From NCBI GenBank assembly GCA_027489035.1, contig JAIYAN010000001.1, positions 62,001 through 126,000 of the forward strand: a DNA stretch of 64,000 nucleotides, read 5' to 3'. The position numbers and the translations under genes were made by a program. This DNA comes from Chitinophagaceae bacterium (lineage in GTDB: Bacteria; Bacteroidota; Bacteroidia; Chitinophagales; Chitinophagaceae). The notes under the pieces are model-generated. The model was not told the origin of the DNA and did no database searches. It saw nothing but the letters and a program-made list of their open reading frames with translations. Of the stretch, positions 17,299 through 25,462 are shown in pieces (position 1 is the stretch's first letter; every line of letters begins with the position of its first letter).

Positions 17299-18261
17299 AT
17301 GAATTTTCACTTACTAATAGAAAACCTTACAAACCCGGCATTACTATTTTTTGTATTGGGCATAATTGCTGTTTATTTAAAAAGCGACTTAGTAATACCG
17401 CACAATTCATCCAAGTTCATTTCTTTGTATTTATTATTTGCAATTGGGTTTAAAGGCGGTCAGGAATTATCACACGAAAATTTTACCACTGAAGTAGCAT
17501 GGTCAATGTTATTTGGAATTGGCATTTCGTTAATCATACCGCTTTATTCATTTTTTATTTTGAAAAATAAATTAAATGTATTTGATGCCGGTGCCATTGC
17601 TGCTGCATATGGTTCGGTGAGTGCCGTAACTTTTGTGACAGCCGTTTCTTATTTAGAATCTCAACAAATACTTCTTCATGGGCACATGGTGGCAATAATG
17701 GCTTTAATGGAGTCTCCGGCAATAATCATTGGACTGTTTTTGATTTCCATTTTTAATAAAGAAGATAAAGGCAGTATCAAAAAGCTATCTGTCATTAAAC
17801 ACTCATTTACAAATGGAAGTGTTTTACTCATTCTTGGGAGCTTGGTTATCGGTTATGTTGCCAACGCCAAACAAGCCGAAGGAATAAAGCCATTTACAAA
17901 TGACCTATTTAAAGGATTTCTAGCGATATTTCTTTTAGATATGGGTATAACAAGCGGAAGAAAGCTAAAATCATTTTTCGCTTTGGGATGGTTTCCTGTA
18001 GTTTTTGCTATTGCTATTCCTTTGATTAACGGATGTGTCATTGCCTTTCTCAGTCAGTATATTACAAATGACATCAGCAATAGATTTATGTTTGCTATTT
18101 TGGCTGCCAGTGCTTCATATATTGCAGTACCTGCAGCAATGAAAGTATCGGTACCTAAAGCAAATCCTGGACTTTTTTTACCAATGGCGCTTGCTGTTAC
18201 ATTTCCGGTGAATATTACAATAGGAATGCCGCTTTATTTTCTCATTGTACAGTATATATGA
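17299..18261 (+). CDS. sbtA: Sodium-dependent bicarbonate permease, SbtA family
   Basis: A 320-residue integral membrane protein with about ten hydrophobic segments arranged as two repeats. Recognisable SbtA blocks are GFKGGQELSHENF, DAGAIAAAYGSVSAVTFVTA, MALMESPAIIIG, LDMGITSGRKL and AASASYIAVPAAMKVSVPKA. Cyanobacterial SbtA imports bicarbonate with sodium; non-cyanobacterial homologues are less studied. No SbtB (PII-like regulator) gene is adjacent. Last gene of the operon controlled, presumably, by the divergent LysR protein. Confidence 0.9.
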   Translation: MNFHLLIENLTNPALLFFVLGIIAVYLKSDLVIPHNSSKFISLYLLFAIGFKGGQELSHENFTTEVAWSMLFGIGISLIIPLYSFFILKNKLNVFDAGAIAAAYGSVSAVTFVTAVSYLESQQILLHGHMVAIMALMESPAIIIGLFLISIFNKEDKGSIKKLSVIKHSFTNGSVLLILGSLVIGYVANAKQAEGIKPFTNDLFKGFLAIFLLDMGITSGRKLKSFFALGWFPVVFAIAIPLINGCVIAFLSQYITNDISNRFMFAILAASASYIAVPAAMKVSVPKANPGLFLPMALAVTFPVNITIGMPLYFLIVQYI

Positions 18262-18360
18262 TCTAATGTTTAGAATTTTAAAATACAACTTGAGTATAAT
18301 TTGATTATATACATCAATATAAATGATAAATTTTTCATACCTTGACTCAAATTAATCAAA

Positions 18361-19071
18361 ATGGTATTTTTAATCTCTTCTATCTCGCCAGTAATTATTT
18401 TCATGTTTTTGATATATTATAAAGACAGCATAAAAGAACCCATTGGGTTGTTGATGAAGTGTTTTTTTGGTGGTTTTCTTACCATCATTATTGATTTAAT
18501 AATAGTTAAACTTATCTCGCCCATAGGTGTTGGATTTAGTTCCGCTTTTGGCAAATCGTTTTTTGATGCTTTTTTTCAAGCTGGCTTTCCAGAAGAGCTT
18601 TCCAAATTAATCATACTTTATTGGATTGTATGGAAACACAAAGATTTCGATCAACACTTTGATGGAATTATTTACGCCGTTTTTGTGTCGATGGGATTTG
18701 CCTTAATTGAAAATTTATTGTATGTATATGAAGGCGGTTTAAGTGTAGCATTGATGCGTGCTGTACTTGCGGTACCCGGACATGGATTTTTTGGAGTTGC
18801 AATGGGATATTACTTTTCTTTAGCAAAATTTCATACTGGTCCTAAGAAAAATGAATTTCTAGCAAAAAGTTTATTGATTCCTGCTATACTTCATGGCTTG
18901 TATGATTTTGCGCTTATGTATGCAGGAAATTCTGCCAACAATCCTTTACTTGTAGTTGGGCTTATCATTGCTTTTACTATTATTGTGATTGTCATTTGGA
19001 AACGCGGATTACAAAAAATAGCATTGCATTATCAAAAAGACAAATTGGATGCGGAGGAGAAAATGGTTTAA
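18361..19071 (+). CDS. PrsW-family intramembrane metalloprotease
   Basis: A 236-residue membrane protein with about seven or eight helices. The family motifs are present: EELSKL (EE motif, near residue 78), ENLLYVYEGG, PGHGFFGVAMGYYF and HGLYDFAL. In Bacillus, PrsW cleaves an anti-sigma factor at site 1; targets elsewhere are mostly unknown. There is no sigma or anti-sigma gene next to it. Its TAA stop lies within the first unit of an 18-bp tandem repeat, so the last residues (MV) are encoded by repeat sequence. Confidence 0.92.
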   Translation: MVFLISSISPVIIFMFLIYYKDSIKEPIGLLMKCFFGGFLTIIIDLIIVKLISPIGVGFSSAFGKSFFDAFFQAGFPEELSKLIILYWIVWKHKDFDQHFDGIIYAVFVSMGFALIENLLYVYEGGLSVALMRAVLAVPGHGFFGVAMGYYFSLAKFHTGPKKNEFLAKSLLIPAILHGLYDFALMYAGNSANNPLLVVGLIIAFTIIVIVIWKRGLQKIALHYQKDKLDAEEKMV

Positions 19072-19180
19072 TTCGCTTCGCTGGTTTAAGTCGCATCACT
19101 GGTTTAAAGCACTTCGTTGGTTTAATTCGCTACGCTGGTTTAATATTTAATTGTTTAATGTTGGAAGTATTGATAGTAGA
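19065..19180. repeat. 18-bp tandem repeat (four units) and related GGTTTAAT words
   Basis: Four 18-bp units start at 19065, 19083, 19101 and 19119, consensus GGTTTAAKTCGCTWCGCT, and a partial fifth starts at 19137, leading into GGTTTAATATTTAATTGTTTAATGTTGGAAGTA. The first unit supplies the PrsW stop codon. Related words (AACGCTACGCTGGTTTAATAGTTTAATGG and TTTAATGGTTTAAGGTTGGAAGT) occur at 22770-22825 and 27056-27100. Confidence 0.95.
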
Positions 19181-19286
19181 TGCGGAATACCTGATGCAGT
19201 AAGTTCCATCGACAAACAAAACAATAGATATTTGTGTTTGAACATTAGAAACTTGACAATAAGTATTTGATTATAAAACTATAAAA

Positions 19287-19335
19287 TGCTTCCAACCTCT
19301 CAAACCTCTTAAACGAATTGAACGATTTAAACCTA
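19287..19335. repeat. Inverted copy of the GGTTTGAGAGG mosaic
   Basis: CTTCCAACCTCTCAAACCTCTTAAACGAATTGAACGATTTAAACC is the reverse complement of the GGTTTGAGAGGTT...GGTTGGAAG words seen at 8030, 22625 and 48980. It abuts the 3' end of ytxJ. Confidence 0.85.
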
Positions 19336-19337
19336 CT

Positions 19338-19667
19338 TTACATCGCCTGTTCAACGATTTCTTCCATTGATATTGCAGAATGCGTTTCTTCATATATACA
19401 TTCGCCGTTTTTGATAAGTAAAACTTGGGGAGACTGGTGGTAAACGCCAAACTGTTCGGCTATTTTATTGGAAATGTCACGATATTGAAGTAAATCGAGG
19501 TAATGGAATTGAATCTGCTCTGGCAATCCACTTCTTTCTAGCCTTGATTTAGCCATTACGCTAATTGAACAACGCGTACTGTGTTTAAATATAACTTGTG
19601 GTTTTTGATGAGATGCCTCAACCAATTGTTGTAATTGATTGAAATCATTCAATGTTGTCCAATTCAT
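19338..19667 (-). CDS. ytxJ: YtxJ-type bacillithiol-system redox protein (DUF2847)
   Basis: A 109-residue thioredoxin-fold protein beginning MNWTTLNDFNQLQQL at the ATG at 19667; upstream in-frame residues belong to the neighbouring lipoprotein's region and are not conserved. The single reactive Cys appears in KHSTRCSISVMAKS near residue 32, and QSPQVLLIKNG is the cis-Pro segment. The family is associated with bacillithiol and is thought to act as a monothiol bacilliredoxin. It follows the 36-residue lipoprotein gene by 8 bp, so the two should share a transcript. Confidence 0.88.
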   Translation of the reverse strand: MNWTTLNDFNQLQQLVEASHQKPQVIFKHSTRCSISVMAKSRLERSGLPEQIQFHYLDLLQYRDISNKIAEQFGVYHQSPQVLLIKNGECIYEETHSAISMEEIVEQAM

Positions 19668-19675
19668 AAAAAAAA

Positions 19676-19786
19676 TTAACGTGAAAGCATTTGTTGTGCA
19701 GGGCAACCTACTCTTCTACTTCCGCAAGAAGTAAGAACAATTGTAAAAGCTGATACCAATAAAGCGAATAAAATGATTTTTTTCAT
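19676..19786 (-). CDS. Tiny lipoprotein, 36 residues
   Basis: ATG at 19784-19786 and TAA at 19676-19678. The peptide has a textbook lipoprotein signal (MKKIILFALLVSAFTIVLTS then C) followed by only 16 mature residues including GSRRVGCPAQQM. A TAnnTTTG promoter box lies 20 bp upstream and ytxJ begins 8 bp downstream. The mature tail contains a second Cys, which might be a redox partner for YtxJ; this is speculation. The coding call rests on the complete signal peptide and operon position. Confidence 0.78.
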   Translation of the reverse strand: MKKIILFALLVSAFTIVLTSCGSRRVGCPAQQMLSR

Positions 19787-19806
19787 ATTGATTGATTTTT
19801 CGTACT

Positions 19807-19814
19807 CAAATATA
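19807..19814 (-). promoter_or_regulatory. Promoter -7 box TATATTTG for the lipoprotein-ytxJ pair
   Basis: Reads TATATTTG on the minus strand, matching TAnnTTTG, with TTTC 18 bp further upstream in the place of the -33 TTTG. It is 20 bp from the lipoprotein ATG. Confidence 0.5.
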
Positions 19815-19893
19815 AGATTTATTTGTAAGAACGAAATTCATTTGTATTTATTACATTTGAACAAATTATTTTTCAACTCCTTAAAATTAATAT

Positions 19894-20664
19894 ATGTTAT
19901 CCTTAATCCGTCCGATTGCTTTTCTTGATTTAGAAACAACAGGTGTGAATTTATCTACTGATAGAATTGTAGAAATCGCAATTGTAAAAATAATGCCTGA
20001 CCACACAAGGCAAGTAAAACGCAAATTGCTTAATCCCGAAATGCAAATCCCAACTGAATCTAGTGATATTCATGGTATAACCAATGAGATGGTGAAAGAT
20101 GCACCAACATTCAAACAAGCTGGTAATGAAATCAAACAATTTTTACAAGATTGTGACCTTGGAGGATATAACAGCAATCGTTTCGACATTCCGATTTTAA
20201 TGGAAGAGTTTTTACGCGCCGGCATGGATGTAGATTTGAGCAACAGAAGAATGATAGACGTACAGCATATTTTTTATTCGATGGAGCCTCGTACACTAAC
20301 TGCTGCTTACAAATTTTATTGTCAAAAAGAATTGGTTAATGCACATAGTGCAGAGGCAGATATTAACGCAACAATTGAAGTATTTTTGTCGCAATTGGAA
20401 CATTATAACCAACTAGGCAGTACAGTAGATTCAATACTGTCAGTAATTGGAGAAGAAAAAATAGTAGATTACGCACGTCGTTTTTCTTTTGATGATAAAG
20501 GTGTTGAAGTTTTTAATTTTGGAAAATACAAAGGAAAATCTGTTAGTGAAGTACTTAAAAGCGAACCACATTATTACGATTGGATGATGCGCGGTGATTT
20601 TCCGCTACACACGAAGCAAAAATTAACCGAAATCATGAATCGATCGATTTTAAAATCAAATTAA
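19894..20664 (+). CDS. DnaQ-like 3'-5' exonuclease (DEDDh)
   Basis: A 256-residue protein. The exonuclease domain holds ExoI FLDLETTG (residue 10), ExoII GYNSNRFDIPIL (near 90) and ExoIII with the catalytic His in NAHSAEADINAT (near 150), i.e. a complete DEDDh set. A C-terminal segment (FNFGKYKGKSVSEVL, PHYYDWMM) resembles the small DNA-binding tail seen after exonuclease X-like domains. It acts on DNA ends or as a proofreading-type nuclease. It is not the polymerase III epsilon subunit with certainty, since paralogues are common. Confidence 0.92.
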   Translation: MLSLIRPIAFLDLETTGVNLSTDRIVEIAIVKIMPDHTRQVKRKLLNPEMQIPTESSDIHGITNEMVKDAPTFKQAGNEIKQFLQDCDLGGYNSNRFDIPILMEEFLRAGMDVDLSNRRMIDVQHIFYSMEPRTLTAAYKFYCQKELVNAHSAEADINATIEVFLSQLEHYNQLGSTVDSILSVIGEEKIVDYARRFSFDDKGVEVFNFGKYKGKSVSEVLKSEPHYYDWMMRGDFPLHTKQKLTEIMNRSILKSN

Positions 20665-20724
20665 TTTTCTTAAAAATTATATTGCTCAAATTATCTTGCT
20701 ATTTTAGCAACCAAAACTTAATCG

Positions 20725-21465
20725 TTGGATAAAATCGTTATCATACCAACCTATAATGAAAAGGAAAACATCGAAGCAATCATTGCTGCGGTAATAGATT
20801 TGCATCAAAATTTCCATGTACTAATTATAGATGATGGTTCACCAGATGGCACGGCAAATATTGTAAGAAGTCTTTTTCCAAAGTACCCAGGTCAATTATT
20901 TTTAGAAGAAAGAAAAGGGAAATTGGGATTAGGAACAGCTTATATCCACGGTTTTAAATGGAGCTTACAAAAAGGGTATCAATTTATTTTTGAGATGGAT
21001 GCTGATTTTTCTCACAATCCTGTTGATTTAATTCGTTTGCATCAAGCTTGTTTGGATGGTGCTGATGTATCTGTTGGATCAAGATATGTAAAAGGTGGCG
21101 CGTTAAAAAACTGGCCAGCAGATCGTATTTTTATTTCCAAAGGCGCTTCATTATACACTAGGATTATTACATGGATGCCCATTATGGATCCTACTGCAGG
21201 TTATGTTTGTTATAAAAGATCTGTTTTAGAAAAAATCAATTTAGACGCAATACGTTTTATCGGATATGCTTTTCAAATTTACATGAAGTTTACCGCTTGG
21301 AAACTTGGGTTTAAAGTTAAAGAAGTGCCCATCACATTTACAGACAGAAAACTGGGTGCTAGCAAAATGAGCAAAGGCATAATTCAGGAAGGCATTTTTG
21401 GCGTTTTAAAATTGCGCCAAATGAGTATGAAATCTGATTATGTAAAACAAGTGAGTAATGCTTAA
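20725..21465 (+). CDS. Polyprenol monophosphomannose synthase (GT2)
   Basis: A 246-residue GT-A glycosyltransferase that likely moves mannose from GDP-mannose to a polyprenyl phosphate at the inner membrane. Motifs: IIPTYNEKENIE at the N-terminus, LIIDDGSPDGTANIV, FEMDADFSHNP (metal-binding DxD region), SVGSRYVKGG and TFTDRKLGASKMS. The start is a TTG at 20725; no ATG is available before the conserved first strand. There is no C-terminal membrane domain. It may supply the lipid-linked mannose used by O-mannosyltransferase-like enzymes such as the DUF2723 protein at 41989, an inference. Confidence 0.92.
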   Translation: MDKIVIIPTYNEKENIEAIIAAVIDLHQNFHVLIIDDGSPDGTANIVRSLFPKYPGQLFLEERKGKLGLGTAYIHGFKWSLQKGYQFIFEMDADFSHNPVDLIRLHQACLDGADVSVGSRYVKGGALKNWPADRIFISKGASLYTRIITWMPIMDPTAGYVCYKRSVLEKINLDAIRFIGYAFQIYMKFTAWKLGFKVKEVPITFTDRKLGASKMSKGIIQEGIFGVLKLRQMSMKSDYVKQVSNA

Positions 21466-21469
21466 ATCA

Positions 21470-22582
21470 CTACTCCCATCTAAATAGTTTAACGGCGAGT
21501 GCATAAACTATAATTCCCCAGATCATCAATATTCCAATTTCAAATTTCACATCCCATAAGGATTGCCCTTCGAATGCAATTTTACGCATTGCAGCATTGA
21601 TATGGGTTAATGGCAAAGATTGAGAAATGGGTTGAAGCCATTTTGGAAAATTATCGATTGAAAAAAATGTACCTCCCAGCAAAAACTGCGGCAACGTTAT
21701 TAAATTGGCAAACGGAGGTATAGTACTATCTGATGTGGCTACCCCACTTACTACAAAACCAAAGCCCATAAATACAACCAAGCCAAAAAAGCTAAGCACC
21801 ATCATGTTTAAAAATGTTTCAACGCCATTTATAAGTGTAAATCCAAAAGCAAAATAACCCACTAAAATAATCACTACAGCAGTAATCAATTGAAAAATCA
21901 CCCTACTCAACCCTTCTCCTAAAATAATATAACTACGTTGGATAGGTGTAGCAAAAAATCTTTTTAAAACCATTGTGTTTCGAAGGTTGTAAAACATAAA
22001 TGCAACACCAAATACACCCGCACTCAACAATGAAAATCCAAGCTGTCCGGGCAAGATAAAATCAATTGTTTTAAACTCTCTAACCTGCGCCACATCTGTT
22101 ATTGGATTAAATTCAAATGAGGTATATTTATATCGATCAGCATACATTTTGTCACTGATTTTATTTAGCATATCATCCAACATTGATTTTACTTGTGGCC
22201 ATTGATCATTACTCGAAGATGTAGTTTTAAAAGTCAATTGATATGGTTGTTTAGCATTGACTTCAGACTTTTCAATTTTTACAATACCTGCGAAACGTCC
22301 TTTATTTAAATCGGCTTGCATGGTTGCGTCATCAGGGAAATTTATAATTTTCAAACCATCCATTTGGATTAATGTTTTGTACACCACATTTGATGTGTCG
22401 GAGCCTTTATCGATAACTATTTTAAATGTCTGCCTCGCTCCATTATTGCCAATAAAACCAAATACTAAAATGAATATAAAAGGAAATACAAAACTAAATA
22501 TCACAGCAGAAGGATTACGTGTAATAGACCTAAAACTTGCTTTTGTAATTGCCCACATGGCAACGAATTGATTATACTTCAT
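21470..22582 (-). CDS. ABC-2 type transporter permease
   Basis: A 370-residue membrane protein: one N-terminal helix (VIFSFVFPFIFILVFGFI), a roughly 150-residue extracytoplasmic domain (MQADLNKGRFAGIVKIEKSE; PGQLGFSLLSAG) and five more helices in the C-terminal half. This is the ABC2_membrane_3 layout of drug or polysaccharide exporters (YhgE/DrrB-like). No ATPase gene is adjacent in the window, so the nucleotide-binding partner must be encoded elsewhere or upstream of nothing visible here. Substrate unknown. Confidence 0.88.
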   Translation of the reverse strand: MKYNQFVAMWAITKASFRSITRNPSAVIFSFVFPFIFILVFGFIGNNGARQTFKIVIDKGSDTSNVVYKTLIQMDGLKIINFPDDATMQADLNKGRFAGIVKIEKSEVNAKQPYQLTFKTTSSSNDQWPQVKSMLDDMLNKISDKMYADRYKYTSFEFNPITDVAQVREFKTIDFILPGQLGFSLLSAGVFGVAFMFYNLRNTMVLKRFFATPIQRSYIILGEGLSRVIFQLITAVVIILVGYFAFGFTLINGVETFLNMMVLSFFGLVVFMGFGFVVSGVATSDSTIPPFANLITLPQFLLGGTFFSIDNFPKWLQPISQSLPLTHINAAMRKIAFEGQSLWDVKFEIGILMIWGIIVYALAVKLFRWE

Positions 22583-23050
22583 AAGTAGTTCTTTTTATAA
22601 AGTGCAAATCTAATTAAAAGAGATGAGGTTTGAGAGGTTTGAGTAGGGGTTGAAAATTTTCAACCCTTACAAAAGGTTTATGAGGTTTGGTTCAAAAGGT
22701 TCAATATGTTCAATGAGTTCAAAAGGTTGGAAGTAGCGCCTGCCGATGTTGGAGCTTTCACCAATTGAAAAGGTTTAAAACGCTACGCTGGTTTAATAGT
22801 TTAATGGTTTAATGGTTGGAAGTAATTTTTATTATTAAGCATCTTTATTTTATAAAAAACTTTGTGTCTTTGTGTCTTTGTGAAATCGTGTCAAAAAACG
22901 TTCAAAAGGTTCAATTTGTTCAATGAGTTCAAAAGGTTGGTAGTATTTTCCGTTTTGGGTTTTTACAAAACATATGATTTTTTTGAACTTCAGAATACTC
23001 TAGCTCCCTTCACCTTTGGGGGAAGGGTTGGGGATGGGGGCTTTCATATC
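22583..23050. repeat. Large intergenic repeat mosaic (no gene)
   Basis: GGTTTGAGAGG units at 22627; the 36-bp element at 22644-22679 identical to 7999-8034 with palindrome 22647-22666; GGTTCAATATGTTCAATGAGTTCAAAAGGTTGGAAGT at 22689-22724; CTGCCGATGTTGG at 22740; CGCTACGCTGGTTTAATAGTTTAATGG at 22782-22810; CTTTGTG heptamers at 22862-22882; and a second GTTCAAAAGGTTCAATTTGTTCAATGAGTTCAAAAGGTTGG at 22900-22940. An open frame at 22862-23083 is repeat sequence and rejected. Confidence 0.9.
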
Positions 23051-23081
23051 AAAAAAAAGAGGCTGTCAATCGACAGCCTCT
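23051..23081 (-). terminator. Rho-independent terminator of the T9SS cargo gene
   Basis: A 10-bp perfect stem (AGAGGCTGTC / GACAGCCTCT) with loop AATC at 23058-23081, followed on the minus strand by a run of eight T residues at 23058-23051. It lies 21 bp after the stop codon of the gene ending at 23103. Confidence 0.92.
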
Positions 23082-23102
23082 GACTTATTAACCCAGAATT
23101 AT

Positions 23103-24347
23103 TTATTGAATAACAATTTTTTCGTTGATGATGGTTTGGTTGTTGGTATCTAATACTCTAACAAAATAAACCCCTTTAGCCATATTAGCATTTGTATTTA
23201 CTTTTTCAACTTGAGTACCTTTCCCAAGCTTTACTGTTCTGTTTAACAAGTTACGACCTGCTAAATCAGTTAACACGATTCTATATCTTCCTGCAGTAGC
23301 ATTTTCAAACAACACATTGAAAGATGATGTAGTTACCGGATTAGGGAACACTTTTGCATCTACTGGAATATTTGAAGCAGTAACAACTTTACTGTTTAAT
23401 AAATTATCAGCTTCTTTTTGTAATAATAAATTTGAGTTTGCAAAATCAGATACATTGTACTTAACATTTGAACCAGCCATTTTAACTGCTTTCAAATCGT
23501 TGATTTGCATTTTATAGTAACCGTCAAATAAATTTGCACTAGCTAATACGATTTCGCCTTCGTCGTTAACAGCAGCTGCATTGGTTGTGTAACCAGCAGG
23601 TAAACCTTGAATGTTTCCTTTGTAAGTAGCAATACGAGTATTGATATCTATTACATATACAGCATGACTCGCAGAAATAACATATAGTTTTCCAAAAGCA
23701 TCAGCAATCATATCTCCACCCCAGCTTGAACATTTGTTGTGGATAGACATTCCGCCGTTTGAAGCAGCATCGATAATATTTCCTAAATCAGTAATAACTG
23801 GTTTTTTTCCTGTAGTAAAACTTAAAAAATGATTACCATCGTTGCTCATTGCATATCCATTTCCATCAGCACCTATAACCATACGTGTGATATTTGCAGC
23901 TTCGTCTGTTGGATCTAAAGATCTTTTACCTTCAAAGTTCATGGTATAAAACTCTGGAGTTTCTGTATTAGAGCCTAAGTCCAACCAACGCAATTCGTTT
24001 TTGCGCATTGGCGTGAAAAACAATTTGTTGCTTCTTTTGTCATAAGCAGCAGCAGCTACTAATGTTCCTGTTGGATATGAAGAAGATGTGAAAATATTTT
24101 CGTTAGGAAAAGCAGTTTGATTGTTTGTAATTTTTGAATTTACATCCGTAATGGTAAATGTAGATTTATTACGTTCGAATAAAGTCTTAATCACTTCGCC
24201 GCTATTGATATCCACTTGACGAATGTTCATCCAAATGAAATCGTTGTTACCATCTCCAGTAATTGCAAAAGTAGTTTTGTTGTGTTGAGCATTAGCAAAT
24301 AAGCTAGATGCAATCAACGACGCCGTAAGTAAAATTTTGTTGTTCAT
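23103..24347 (-). CDS. Secreted protein with type IX sorting domain
   Basis: A 414-residue protein with signal peptide (MNNKILLTASLIASSLFANA, cut before QHNKT). The body looks like a small beta-propeller of about six blades (repeats such as NGYAMSNDGNHFLSF, GKLYVISASHAVYVIDINT, EGEIVLASANLFDGYYKM). The last 85 residues form a T9SS type A sorting domain: VFPNPVTTSSFNVLF, GRYRIVLTDLAGRNLLNRTV, GVYFVRVLD and IINEKIVIQ. It is therefore exported across the outer membrane and processed or anchored by the type IX machinery. Cargo function unknown. Ends with a strong terminator. Confidence 0.92.
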   Translation of the reverse strand: MNNKILLTASLIASSLFANAQHNKTTFAITGDGNNDFIWMNIRQVDINSGEVIKTLFERNKSTFTITDVNSKITNNQTAFPNENIFTSSSYPTGTLVAAAAYDKRSNKLFFTPMRKNELRWLDLGSNTETPEFYTMNFEGKRSLDPTDEAANITRMVIGADGNGYAMSNDGNHFLSFTTGKKPVITDLGNIIDAASNGGMSIHNKCSSWGGDMIADAFGKLYVISASHAVYVIDINTRIATYKGNIQGLPAGYTTNAAAVNDEGEIVLASANLFDGYYKMQINDLKAVKMAGSNVKYNVSDFANSNLLLQKEADNLLNSKVVTASNIPVDAKVFPNPVTTSSFNVLFENATAGRYRIVLTDLAGRNLLNRTVKLGKGTQVEKVNTNANMAKGVYFVRVLDTNNQTIINEKIVIQ

Positions 24348-24496
24348 AAGTGAAGGTTTGTTTTAAAAAATTATCTTAATTGTTTAGAAATTGAAAATAC
24401 GAATAACTTTAATTCATTCCAATATTTTTTTTATTTTTTTTCAAGATTAAAATCATGGATTTTAAAACTACTTATTGGGAAACATTCTCTGTAAAA

Positions 24497-25339
24497 TCAA
24501 TCTTTATGGTATTGAATTAAACCATCCATAGGCGTTTTAATTATTTTACCCAATTGCAATTCGTACGCATTACATATCTCTTTTAACACATCTTTAAAAC
24601 CAAATGCCACGCTACCTACAAAATGTATTGGCATCGTCCAACTTTCGCGATACTTGTATAAATGATTAAAAAAGAACTCATTAAATCCGTCTTCAATAAT
24701 ATTCTCTATCATAAAATGACCTCGATTTTCGATTAAAAATTCTACAAATGAAGCTAGATATTTATTTGCCAATGGTTTTCTATACACATTTTCTAAAATT
24801 TCTGAAGCACTTGTTTTGTATTTATTCGTAAATCTGTCCATCATATCGGGATCGAATGTACCATATAAATAATGCTGTAATACTTTTTTTCCCAAATATG
24901 CCCCACCTCCTTCGTCGCCCAAAACATAACCCAAGCCAGGACTGTTTTTCACAACTTTTTTGCCATTATAAAAGCAAGAATTCGATCCTGTACCTAAAAT
25001 ACAAGCTATGCCTTTTTCGTTACCACATAATGCCTTAGAAGCACCGAGCAAATCCGTATCTACAAAGATTATAGATTTATTAAACACCGATTTTAAAGCA
25101 GATTTTACCAATAAAACGTTTTCAGGATTGCTACAACCTGTGCCATAATAATATATGAATTCAGGCACATTCTTTTTCAATTTGGGCAACAATTCATTTT
25201 GAAAAATGTCAACCATTTGGTCTTTATTTAGAAAATAAGGACTAATCCCCTGAGTTGAAACGTGTATTTTTTTCTTGCCATCCAGCAAACACCAATCTGT
25301 TTTTGAAGATCCACTATCTGCAATTAGCTTTATAGACAT
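24497..25339 (-). CDS. BadF/BadG-type ATPase, N-acetylglucosamine kinase-like
   Basis: A 280-residue ASKHA-fold kinase. Phosphate-binding and adenosine motifs are visible: IADSGSSKTDWCLLDG at the N-terminus, ACILGTGSNSCFYNG near residue 113 and GLGYVLGDEGGGAYLGK near 136. The family includes eukaryote-like N-acetylglucosamine kinases. In Bacteroidota it probably phosphorylates amino sugars recovered from cell wall or glycans, inferred from family. It is transcribed divergently from the S41 protease gene. Confidence 0.87.
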   Translation of the reverse strand: MSIKLIADSGSSKTDWCLLDGKKKIHVSTQGISPYFLNKDQMVDIFQNELLPKLKKNVPEFIYYYGTGCSNPENVLLVKSALKSVFNKSIIFVDTDLLGASKALCGNEKGIACILGTGSNSCFYNGKKVVKNSPGLGYVLGDEGGGAYLGKKVLQHYLYGTFDPDMMDRFTNKYKTSASEILENVYRKPLANKYLASFVEFLIENRGHFMIENIIEDGFNEFFFNHLYKYRESWTMPIHFVGSVAFGFKDVLKEICNAYELQLGKIIKTPMDGLIQYHKD

Positions 25340-25416
25340 ACTTTTGAATTTTAAAATTTAAATTAACCAATTCTATTCAATTGTTTTAAAATATTATTGA
25401 GTTGGAAACAAAAAAT

Positions 25417-25424
25417 TAACTTTG
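25417..25424 (+). promoter_or_regulatory. Promoter -7 box TAACTTTG for the S41 protease gene
   Basis: Matches TAnnTTTG, with ATTG at 25396-25399 as a possible -33 element 17 bp upstream. It lies 38 bp before the ATG at 25463, and it argues against the TTG at 25397 as start because that codon would fall inside the promoter. Confidence 0.5.
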
Positions 25425-25462
25425 ATCTTTTACAAATATTCAAATCGTATACATTCATATTC

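Noticed and set aside
19065-19136. 18-bp tandem repeats as a CRISPR array
   Set aside because: Units are contiguous with no spacers, are imperfect, and there are no cas genes.
22862-23083. 73-residue frame at the repeat mosaic
   Set aside because: Covers CTTTGTG heptamers, mosaic repeats and the terminator of the T9SS cargo gene.
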